NCBI GenBank assembly: GCA_948146395.1
Contig: OX411556.1
Location: forward strand, 29,711,056-29,775,055
Length of the DNA stretch: 64,000 nucleotides
Direction of reading: 5' to 3'
DNA from: Fragum whitleyi
Lineage: Eukaryota > Mollusca > Bivalvia > Cardiida > Cardiidae
A program made the translations under genes and the position numbers. Positions 55,755 through 64,000 of the stretch are shown here, piece by piece. Under the pieces are notes generated by a model that worked only from the letters and a program-made list of their open reading frames with translations, ran no database searches and had not been told where the DNA came from. How positions within the stretch are numbered: position 1 is the first letter of the stretch; each line of letters opens with the position of its first letter.

Positions 55755-55818
55755 TTAGTGCAACACTATTGTAAGTGCCTATGAATATCTAGGCGCTTAC
55801 TTAGTGTTGCTCTGACTC
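55755..55818. repeat. Short palindrome, GTGCAA family (copy 6)
   Basis: TTAGTGCAACACTATTGTAA, GTGCCTA / TAGGCGCTTAC, TTAGTGTTGCTCTGA. The arms have decayed by a deletion and two changes. Confidence 0.7.
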
Positions 55819-56624
55819 CTCGACATACATTATTTTTTTGCATTGATTTCTTGATTTTCTCTAACTATGGTGAAAGCTTAAATCATGACAAGAATGAGTT
55901 TTTAAAACTTTATAAAGATATGCAGGCAAAATTACTTTAGTTTTTCTCCCTTTGCAACAACTTTTGCAAAGTTTTACTAATTTCTGTACCTCCAATTCTG
56001 CTTTTTGGCAAAGAATAAAGTAGAGCATTTTACCATAATTTGGAATATAGGTTGAAGGGTATTTCTTTATGCACTTTTACGTATGGGATATAATTGCACC
56101 TAAATGAACGTCTTGTAACTGGTTGACGAATCATGAAACATTGAACCCCTGTACATTACCGTGTGCATGGCAAGATGTCTGGCGTTTTTTTGCCACTGGA
56201 ATATGAGCCTGTGCGTGACATTTCCAACAATTTCATTAAATTTCATCAGTGCACAACGCAAAGCCTCTGGCCAGCCTGTGTATATGCACAGTCTTACCAG
56301 AGTCATCACTATGCACTTTGTGGATAGATAAGGTCTAATCTTCTCTTTAGGCAGTCGGCATATATTCTTATTGCCTTGAGTGGATGTCCAGGCTACTTAA
56401 TGTTTGTGTATCATGCACATGGGAAATTGTTGGAAATGTCCTGCATAGGCTTATATATCAGATAAAGAGAAATTTTTCCTAGCCTCCAACTTTATCTCTC
56501 ATTTGAATGAAAATTGGTCTTGTACTTTTAAAGATATGTCCTCTTTGGGTCATATGTTATGGTTACAAGTCATTGACATTGTGATCCAATTTACCCGTTT
56601 TTTATCAAAAACATATTGATGGCT

Positions 56625-56685
56625 CAGGGTGAAACAGTTTTAACTGCCTATATATTTATAGGCAGTTACAACTGTTTCGCACTAA
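56625..56685. repeat. Short palindrome, AACAGTT/AACTGCC subtype
   Basis: GAAACAGTTTTAACTGCC with TATATATTTATA centre and GGCAGTTACAACTGTTTC. One mismatch in the arms. Its outer arms are related to the 20355 repeat. Confidence 0.78.
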
Positions 56686-56814
56686 GCTGTTGATATAGTA
56701 TATAAATCATAGAGAAAGAATTTTTGAAGCCCAGGTTCATTTTACAATATATAAAACTGCTATAGACTGAGGGAAAAGAAGATGATGATTGTGACTTTTT
56801 ACAGGTCTCTTCCA

Positions 56815-56985
56815 AACTCTAGCAGTTCAATCCCCAATGGCGGCACTCATTCTTTCCAACTATTTGTCTCTCACCAATGGGTTGATTATCGTAGACCTAT
56901 GTGAGACAGCAGGTGGAGGCTAGGAAAGGATGTGATGGTTGAACTGGTGAGAGAAATACAAGGAAACCATTGTTAGGTGCTTGTT
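56815..56985 (+). mobile_element. SINE, both ends shortened
   Basis: AGCAGTTCAATCCCCAATGG, CGGCACTCATTCTTTCCAAC, CACCAATGGGTTGATTATCG, GGAGGCTAGGAAAGGATG, CCATTGTTAGGTGCTT. Confidence 0.82.
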
Positions 56986-56989
56986 AGAT

Positions 56990-57850
56990 TTATTAGAGGC
57001 AAAACAGAGAAAACTGACCAGAAGTGCGAAGAAACAAAGAATCACTATGATTTCAAAGTTGAGATAAAAAACAATGGTAATAGATGAATGAATACAGTGA
57101 GGTTTACAAGCCTTTTGAAAGAATCAAGTGTACAGACCACTCAGAAAATCAAAGAAAAACTTCTAGCAAATCATTGATTTTAACATAGAACCAATACAAA
57201 TTTGAAAGTTGAACATTTGGTCAGGAAATCTTGCATTGCCCTCTGTTGCAATCATTGTGGTATTGATTCGGAAGGGTTCAGGGTTTATTAGTGGTTTATC
57301 AGTCTATTTTGATGTCCAAAGAGTGGGTTGGAGTCATTTTAAACCTGGGGCTCTTTTAGAATTTTTATGATAAGTTGGTTTTACCCAAGGGCTCTCAGAA
57401 AGTCCCAAGGAAAAATTGTTAGGTGGAAAACAAACATTTTCAGTACTTTCACTTCTATTTATTATGTCTTTGAATTCAAACAAAATTTTTGTTTCAAAAT
57501 CCACCAATCTAAAAAAGTTCATTGAAAAGGTGAAAGTCCTTGATGTCTGTATACCAGATCAAGCTTAAATGTAACAAATATTTTCTACAGGTATTTACCA
57601 AAAAACGTCCTCTTCATTGAAAATCCTCCAGAAAAAAGACAAATTTCACATGGCTGTAGATTGTATGTATAATTCTAAAACCATGTAACTAATGCTTGAC
57701 TAAAGTTGTAGCTAAAAGTTTTTACAATAACATAGAAAAAAAATTGACTGTATCTGTAAACAAGACAAAAACTCTGTAAAATGAATTTGACTACTGCATA
57801 ATCATGAGAATCATAAAAGCTTGGTATGATATAAAAATGTTGTAGCCATT
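56990..57850. other. Stretch with no recognised content
   Basis: AT-rich DNA, no supported exon or repeat ends. The minus-strand frame at 57334-57522 lacks splice or homology support. Confidence 0.5.
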
Positions 57851-57854
57851 TCTC

Positions 57855-58600
57855 CTTTTTGGCTCACCTAAGCCCTTAGCCCTTAGCAATTGTGACTGAT
57901 GTTAGTGTCCGCAATCTGTCTGTATGTAATCAAGTCTTAAAAATTCTTCTCCTCTGAAAGTAATGGACAGAATTTAATCAAACCTCACAGATATGATCCT
58001 TGGGTATGCTTTTTCAAAATACCAAGATAAGGATCGGGGTTTTTTTGAAAATGAATCTGGTCCTCCTGATTGTACCAAGAAAAGGATAGTTCCTGTTGAA
58101 AATGAGTGGGGTCCGTCAAGTATCAAAGGAAAGTAGGCCTTATGGAAATTTGATAAAAATACCCTGTTTATTGCAAGAGTTCACAGTTTTCATCTCATTT
58201 GCTTCAAAGTTTCACAGAATGAGTATACCAACATAAGGATTGTTCCTTTTGAAAATTGGTGAGGTCAAGTCAAGTATTATGGTAAAATGACCTTATGACA
58301 ATTTGATGAAAATGTCCTCGTTATTGCAATAGAGTCCACAATTTTCATCAAATTTGCTTCAATTTTTCACTGAAAATTTCCAATGAAAAGATATACCTTC
58401 TTAAAGATTATCAGTATTCTCTAGGATCATGGGAAAAGGGGCCTTATGAAAATATGATACATTTTTCCTTACCTTTGACTGCCATTAGAGAGAGGGCTTT
58501 TCCTTAAATACATGAGATTATATCTTATACAGACTGATCATGCCTTTTCAAAGGAGTCAGTAAAGTTTCCCAGGCCCTGATGTACCTCTTGTATTTGTTT
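57855..58600 (+). mobile_element. HINE-like element, family B-like, old copy
   Basis: TTTTTGGCTCACCTAAGC, GTCCGCAATCTGTCTGTATG, TTCTTCTCCTCTGAAAGTAA, diverged units. The end near TCCCAGGCCCTGATGTACC, TCTTG is weakly hairpin-like. Confidence 0.55.
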
Positions 58601-58704
58601 TATTTTTCAAAATAAATAATAACTCACAATTAGTGCATGTTGTGCTCAGAGCACTTTAATGTAAATGCAGTTTTGCTCAGGTTTTTATACAGACAAGGGT
58701 TAAT
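58600..58704. mobile_element. piggyBac-like MITE right-end remnant
   Basis: TAACTCACAATTAGTGCATG, CAGAGCACTTTAATG, ACAGACAAGGGTTAA. It resembles 8440-8545. Confidence 0.5.
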
Positions 58705-58748
58705 CTAGACTCATCTGAGTTTTAATGTTTGACCATATTCAGTGGTAA

Positions 58749-58807
58749 TCGCAACACTATTGTAAGTGCCTATATATTTATAGACACTTACAAAAGTGTT
58801 GCACTGA
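58749..58807. repeat. Short palindrome, GTGCAA family (copy 8)
   Basis: TCGCAACACTATTGTAAGTG, CCTATATATTTATAGACACT, TACAAAAGTGTTGCACTGA. Two arm mismatches. Followed by CCC. Confidence 0.78.
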
Positions 58808-58989
58808 CCCTTTGATATTCAGTACAAAAATTTAGTCCTACATACTGACATTGTAAAGTTGATATGGTCTATTTCATGCAATGAACATTATATAAATTTA
58901 CGTAGATTTACGTCTTTCTCATGTGTTTTGTCAGTCAGTGGGTCAGGATGAAGGTGTATCCTGTACTTTAAGAGGGGAAAATGTTGATA

Positions 58990-59235
58990 CCGTATTTCCT
59001 CTAAAAGTGCCCTCTGTAGTAGTAGCTCCCCCCTCCACAATTTATTTAGAAAATCCTATTTAAATTGATTTAAATTGTAACCATGTTTGAAAATCTCTCT
59101 CTAATTTGAGCCTAATTACCCTAAAAAAATCATTTAAATGATCGGTAGAAATTTTAACTCAAAGGGAAAAAGGCTTAAAAGAAATCCAATCCGACTGATA
59201 GGTATTTTGCTTTTTAAAAACAGTTCAAAATAAAA
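58990..59235. mobile_element. MITE relative of 15113-15428
   Basis: TACCGTATTTCCTCTAAAAG, TGCCCTCTGTAG, internal palindromic TAAAAAAATCATTTAAATGA, GGGAAAAAGGC. The right end is unclear. Confidence 0.5.
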
Positions 59236-59319
59236 ACTCCCTTGCACCAATGAAGAGACAGAGAGCTTGTAGAGCTTCCAGAAGCATTATTTTATTAGCC
59301 TAAGGCTAAATATAGTATC

Positions 59320-60789
59320 ATTTTTATGCGCTCGAAGGGTCGTATTATGTTATGGCCTCGGTCGTCTGTCTGTCTGTCCATCCGTCTGTCCGTCCGTTAG
59401 CATTTTTTTTGTGTGCGCAACTCCTCCTAAACTATCAATGGGAATACGCTGAAACTACACACAATTACTCCCTGTGATGTCTAGTTGTGCATAAGACCTT
59501 TGAAATTCGAATCGCTCATGTCGTTCCTGAGAAATCTTATATTATCTGCCCTTTAATATAACAAAATCACTGTTTTTTGGGTGCGCAACTCCTCCTAAAC
59601 TATCAGTGGGAATAAGCTGAAACTACACACAATTACTCCCTATGATGTCTAGTTGTTCATAAGACCTTTGAAATTCGAATCGCTCATGTCGTTCCTGAGA
59701 AATCTTGAATTATCTGCCCTTCAATATAACAAAAATCACTGTTTTTTGTGTGCGCAACTCCTCCTAAACTATCAATGGGAATAAGCTGAAACTACACACA
59801 ATTACTCCCTATGATCTCTACTTGTGCATAAGACCTTTGACATTCAAATCGCTCCTGTCGTTCCTCAGAAATCTTGAATTATCTGCCCTTCAATATAACA
59901 AAAATCACTGTTTTTTGTGTGCACAACTCCTCCTAAACTATCAATGGGAATAAGCTGAAATTACACACAATTACTCCCTATGATGTCTTGTTGTGCATTA
60001 GACTTTTGAAATTCTAATTGCTCCCGACATTCCTGAGAAATCTTGAATTATCTGCCCTTGAATTTAACGAAAATCACTGTATTTTGTGTGCAACTCCTCC
60101 TTAACTATCAATTGAAATGAGCTGAAACTAGACACAATTACTCTCTATGATGTCTAGTTTTGCATAAGACTTCAATTCAAAATGCTCCAGTTATTCTAGA
60201 GTTATCTTAGATTATCTGCCCTTGTGTTGATGAAAAAAACAAAATTTCTTGGCTCATTTTCTCCTACATCATGGATGGGAATGAAAGAAAACTTGCCATA
60301 ATGACTCTGTAGGTTGTCTTTTTGTGCTTAGGACTAAATATATTTTCATATTTAAATGTAATTGCACCAGTTGTCTGTCTGTCTGTTTGCAATATATTTA
60401 GCTATCATTCAAGCTCACGTTAGCCGCGGCAATAGCGCAGTTGGTAGCGCGCCGGACTTCTAATCCAGAGGTCTATATTCGCACGGGTTCGATCCCCGGC
60501 CGCGGCACTTATCCTTTCCGACATTTGTCTTCCACCAATGGGTAGATAATCGTAAAGCTATGTGGAATAGCAACTGGAGGCTAGGAAAGGGATGTGGTGG
60601 TAGTACTGGTGTGAGAAATACCAGGAATCCATCGTTAGGTGCTCCAGTCGTCGCGATATAACTGAGAGATTGTTGAAAGCGACGTTAAACCCCAATTCAA
60701 ATCAAATCAAATCAAGCTCACGTTACTGACAAGCCAAGGTTATTGACAAGCCCCTTTGGGCGTATATGCGCCCCTCTGTGAAGCTCTTG
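59320..60789 (+). mobile_element. HINE-like element, family G, full copy with SINE
   Basis: ATTTTTATGCGCTCGAAGGG, GTATTATGTTATGGCC, CTGTCTGTCTGTCCATCCG, monomers of about 169 bp (GCGCAACTCCTCCTAAACTA at 59415, 59583 and 59752; GCACAACTCC at 59921). The 3' side has CCCCTTTGGGCGTATA, hairpin GGGCGTATATGCGCCC, and AGCTCTTG|TT. A SINE is inserted near the 3' end. Confidence 0.82.
60423..60713 (+). mobile_element. Full-length SINE, CCGCGG-type head, with target duplication
   Basis: GCCGCGGCAATAGCGCAGTT (A box), a 10-base-longer variable stretch, GGGTTCGATCCCCGGCCGCG (B box, acceptor complement), GGCACTTATCCTTTCC, body, and the tail AATTCAAATCAAATCAAATC. TCAAGCTCACGTTA is found at 60409-60422 and 60712-60725. 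It is the intact relative of the 1395 copy and distinct from the GCCGTC head type. Confidence 0.93.
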
Positions 60790-61099
60790 TTAACTTATTC
60801 AGAGTAGGCAAGATTTAAGACTTTTCCGAAATCATTGACAAAAGTATTTTCTTTTTTGCATGAATTTTGCCTTAATGGGAAAAAATGTGATTACTGAAGG
60901 AATGAATTTTCTACAGATAAAAATTTAAGACTCTTCCATATTGAAAGTAGTTGCATGTTACTTAAAGAAAGAATTGATTTAAAAATAAAATTTCATCATA
61001 ACTGTGTTGACCCTTTTCTGCCCTTCAAAAATTGATGTGGTTGCAGAAAATTGGGTGCAATTTTAAAAGAACCATCATAATGTGGTTGAAAATATTGTT

Positions 61100-61142
61100 G
61101 GGAAAAAAAGAAATTGCTTGAACCAAGCAATTTCTTCTTTTT
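61100..61142. repeat. Hairpin GAAATTGCTT..AAGCAATTTC (copy 3)
   Basis: AAAAAGAAATTGCTTG and CAAGCAATTTCTTCTTTTT around AACC. TTGCAATATT-type outer flanks are also partly complementary. Confidence 0.75.
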
Positions 61143-61584
61143 CTGCAATATTATCTCAAGTTGCAAAACACAGGGCCCCTTAAAATCTAAGGATGTGTTT
61201 TAAAATATTAACAAGTAGCTTAAATTATAAGTAGAGGAAAAACCAGCCTTTTCTTCATTCATGTCATTGATACTGTACAATACTGAGTGCTGTATGTTGA
61301 CCTTTTCATTCAAATCATGGCACACTTTATCTTTACACCCCCCAAAAATTAATATCGGACCCAAAAAAATGTACTTTAAGCCTATTTGTTACCCATTTTA
61401 AGCTTGAAAGGATGAGTTATGATTAGGTGATTTTGGCCCCCTCGTGCAAAAAGAGACCATGTTGGAACTTCATGAAAAATATTTGAAATGGTGATAAGTT
61501 GCAGTGGAGGTCAACCAGTGGTTGCTTTTAGATCATTCTTGCACAGAAAATTGCACAGACTTGACTGGATTGTTAAAATATAAA

Positions 61585-61985
61585 CTACCGTAGAAGCTCT
61601 AATAAAACCCTGGGATTCTATAAGAATCATGGCATTTCATTGAGAAGGGGGTGGGGTATATTAGAGGCTACATATCGAGGGTTCGGCGCAATACTATAGT
61701 ATCTGCATTTTTGAAAATTTTACAGGAGACTGAAAAAACTTCATCAAATCTTTATTTTTCCAAAAAATGAGGCAAAGTTTAAGTATGAGACTTCAATTAT
61801 CATTTGTTATATGGATATATGAACAATAATTGAAAAAGAATTTCTAAAATCATGTTTTTGTTGATTTTTGTCACTTACTATAATATTGCCTCTGAAATGG
61901 GATTGCAACTCACCAAAACTTTTGTGCAATACTATAGTAACTGCACTTACTACAGTATTGCAAACCATTTCTCAAATATTCTTGG
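61585..61985. repeat. Repeat with GCAATACTATAGTA modules
   Basis: GAAGCTCTAATAAAACCCTG and GGTATATTAGAGGC are shared with 20355-20700. GCGCAATACTATAGTATCTG (61684) and GTGCAATACTATAGTAACTG with CTACAGTATTGCA (61923-61962) are palindrome modules. Confidence 0.5.
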
Positions 61986-62419
61986 ATAAATGAATGTGCA
62001 ATACCATTGTATCTGACTAAATGTCATATTTTACTTCTGTTGTTTAAACAACTTTTGACAACAAACCAATCCTTTATCAAAAGACACTATTTTAGACTGG
62101 CCTAAACTGATAGAGAATTGCAGCAAATGATTGAAAAGTCTATATTAAGAATAAGAAGCAAGCCATTCATGCTTAAGAGTTTCAAAATTCAGGTTTAAAA
62201 TGGCTTTGAATGATAAAATTGAATAATGTACCAGACTCTTGAATTATTTTACCTAAGAGATTTTCTGATTTAAGGAATTTTACTTTCAGTATAACTATAA
62301 AAGGTATTCTTTGGGAACTTTCCATCTTGACATCATTTCAAATAATTATATTTTGATCTGTTGAATTTTATCTCACAAAACACAAAATTTATGCTTATAG
62401 TAATAAATGATATTTAAAT

Positions 62420-63400
62420 GTGCAGCACCACTTTGGGATGTTTCTCTGGTCACAGTTTATGTCCTATCCTCATTAAACTTTATCAACATTTATCAAGAAT
62501 GCACCATACTGCAAAAGAGAATGTTTCATTGGTAAATATGGGAAAATAGAGCCTCTTGAAAGATTTTTTTGTAACATTAGACACTATATAAGGACCACAG
62601 CTTTGGCCAAAATCTTGTGACACTTAATTAGAAACTGTAACTTTGGTCAGAAAGATAACAAATTGCAAAATGGGAATAATCCATGGAACCATTGAAAAGG
62701 GGGCCAATCATGCTGAAATTCATAACGATTTCTTATTTTCACTTTAGGGGAACACAGCTTTTGGCCAAAGCTTAAAATAAGGTTAAACTCTTATGAAAAT
62801 GGAGACTTTCAATTGGAAAATATACAAGATTCGGCAATTCCCTATGCAAAACTGAAAGATTTAGATTGGCCTATTTGTTCTAAAATAGAAAAACTGTGAG
62901 TGTTTCCTTTCTTTCAATGTAAAAAATGTCAACTACAACACAGGCTTTGGTTTCAAGTTTGATTTCATGGGCTAAGGATCATGTTATTCCAAATATTAAA
63001 GTTTTAAGCAAGTTTTAGAGGTCTAAGCATGTAAAAAACAGGCCACAATTTTAACTCAAAGATTTTAAAACTTTGTCGAGATGTCTATGCACATAACATT
63101 ATATCTTGTGACAAGATGAAAATCAAGTTAAAAAACTTTGTCATGGGGTCAAATCTCAAAAAGTCACTTAATGTCATAGGGTCAAATCTCAAAAAGTCGA
63201 TTAATGTCATGGGGTCAAATCTCAAAAAGTCACTTAAGAGAGGCCACTTTTCATACTAAGATGACTAAAAACTTTACCAGGATATCATAATCAAGTTGAA
63301 CATAAATTCAAGTAACAGTCATATCTCGGCAAAACCTTGAACACTTGGGCCAAATTTTTGACTCGAAAAGTCCTGAAAATTGGTTGTTTATCAACATGAC
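62420..63400. repeat. Diverged repeat DNA with a 32-33-bp tandem
   Basis: Sequence resembling old family B monomers (CACAGCTTTGGCCAAAATC, AACTTTGGTCAGAAAG). At 63138-63236 there are three units of GGGGTCAAATCTCAAAAAGT, CACTTAATGTCAT. Confidence 0.55.
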
Positions 63401-63716
63401 ATTTTGACAAGTTTTAAGTTGGGTAAAGTGAAGGAAATTCAAAGGTAAACCTATGTCATTTTTCAAGTAATGAGAGTAGCTTTATACAAATTCATATCAT
63501 ACAGAGAGCATATGGTCATGATGACATTAAATTATAAATTTGCAGTCAACTCTGGATATTACAATCAATGTTCTTTGGAACAAGAAAAGAAAATGTATCC
63601 TTATATCCGGATTTCTTTCAAACAAAATCTTTTTTCCCTTTCATAGAGTTATGCAGTTCATTGGGATTAGTTATTACCAACATAATTGTATTCAACACAT
63701 TTTCTTGATTTAATAG

Positions 63717-63810
63717 GGTTTACTGTTTTCTAAAGAAATGACCAGTACGAACATCATTGCAAACATGCTCCTATCTGATCTCTCAAATATGCCTCAAGAT
63801 GAAATGGGAC
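63717..63810 (+). CDS. Candidate internal exon, unknown gene
   Basis: TTGATTTAATAG|GGTTTA.. to GGGAC|GTAAGT bounds 94 nt open in one frame, reading GLLFSKEMTSTNIIANMLLS then DLSNMPQDEMG. Splice sites look good and it would accept phase 0, as SMARCD exon 40165-40290 leaves, but the peptide does not match the SMARCD segment expected there. I do not recognise the protein. It may be a different plus-strand gene or chance. Confidence 0.28.
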
Positions 63811-64000
63811 GTAAGTTTTATAAACAAGAGGGCAATAATGGGTTCCATCTGCTCACATGATTTTTATTGAACCAGTGGATGTCATCCAAGTAACACTCTG
63901 ACAACTTTCATTTAAATTGCCTAGTTGTTAAAGAGATGTTATTTGAAATGTGGCAAGCATTATTTAATAGCATCATCATTCTAAGGAACATTATGGCAAA

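Noticed and set aside
60423..60508. tRNA gene
   Set aside because: Same reasoning: it is followed by the SINE body and flanked by TCAAGCTCACGTTA duplications, and the middle stretch does not form a normal anticodon arm.
40291..64000. Further SMARCD exons
   Set aside because: I looked for the KRKFSSFFKSLV, LYGPDNHL and SWIB segments by eye and saw none. A very short exon could still have been missed.

Overview
The window is AT-rich eukaryotic genomic DNA, almost certainly from a bivalve mollusc. Venerid-type clams are my guess, but the species is not proven. The evidence is a spliced SWI/SNF subunit gene that reads like the animal SMARCD/BAF60 family, a split CYP2-clan cytochrome P450, abundant tRNA-headed SINEs with a long conserved body, and very many repeats carrying a 'CGTCCGTCCG' microsatellite plus internal tandem arrays, a style common in bivalve genomes. 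There is no prokaryotic signal and no CRISPR array. Most open frames of 60-100 codons are chance frames or run through repeats.

Two genes are supported. (1) On the minus strand, from about 9.1 kb down past position 1, lie the first six exons of a cytochrome P450. They run from signal anchor and PPGP hinge through I-helix to the K-helix ExxR, about 395 codons. The heme-binding exon must lie left of the window. The I-helix exon exists as two open 153-nt versions with identical phases, 43 nt apart, which looks like a mutually exclusive pair. (2) On the plus strand, from 20.07 kb, lie five exons of a SMARCD (BAF60) gene with exactly matching splice phases. They cover the Gly/Pro/Met-rich N-terminus through the '[13 protein letters not shown]' block. 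The first exon and everything after 40,290, including the SWIB domain, were not found, so the next intron must exceed 23.7 kb or the gene is interrupted. A weak candidate exon of unknown identity lies at 63,717.

The rest is a dense, nested repeat landscape. It holds: (a) at least seven families of Helentron-like non-autonomous rolling-circle elements (HINE-type), each with an asymmetric inverted repeat at the 5' end and just inside a 3' hairpin, a CTAG or CTTG terminus, insertion into T-runs, a 5' microsatellite and 145-180 bp tandem monomers; (b) tRNA-derived SINEs of two related head types, some with perfect target-site duplications; (c) piggyBac-like TTAA MITEs with an internal palindrome; (d) a family of short near-perfect palindromes whose arms vary in a compensated way; (e) other foldback MITEs, a 79-bp minisatellite, and a large two-copy repeat (4.5-7.5 kb and 18.0-19.5 kb).

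Layout: 1-9.1 kb P450 exons with repeats in the introns; 9.1-20 kb intergenic, repeat-rich, with a CpG-containing CRE/ETS promoter-like patch at 16.3-16.6 kb; 20-40.3 kb SMARCD exons with HINE-filled introns; 40.3-64 kb repeats and low-complexity DNA with no recognised gene apart from the candidate exon at the end.
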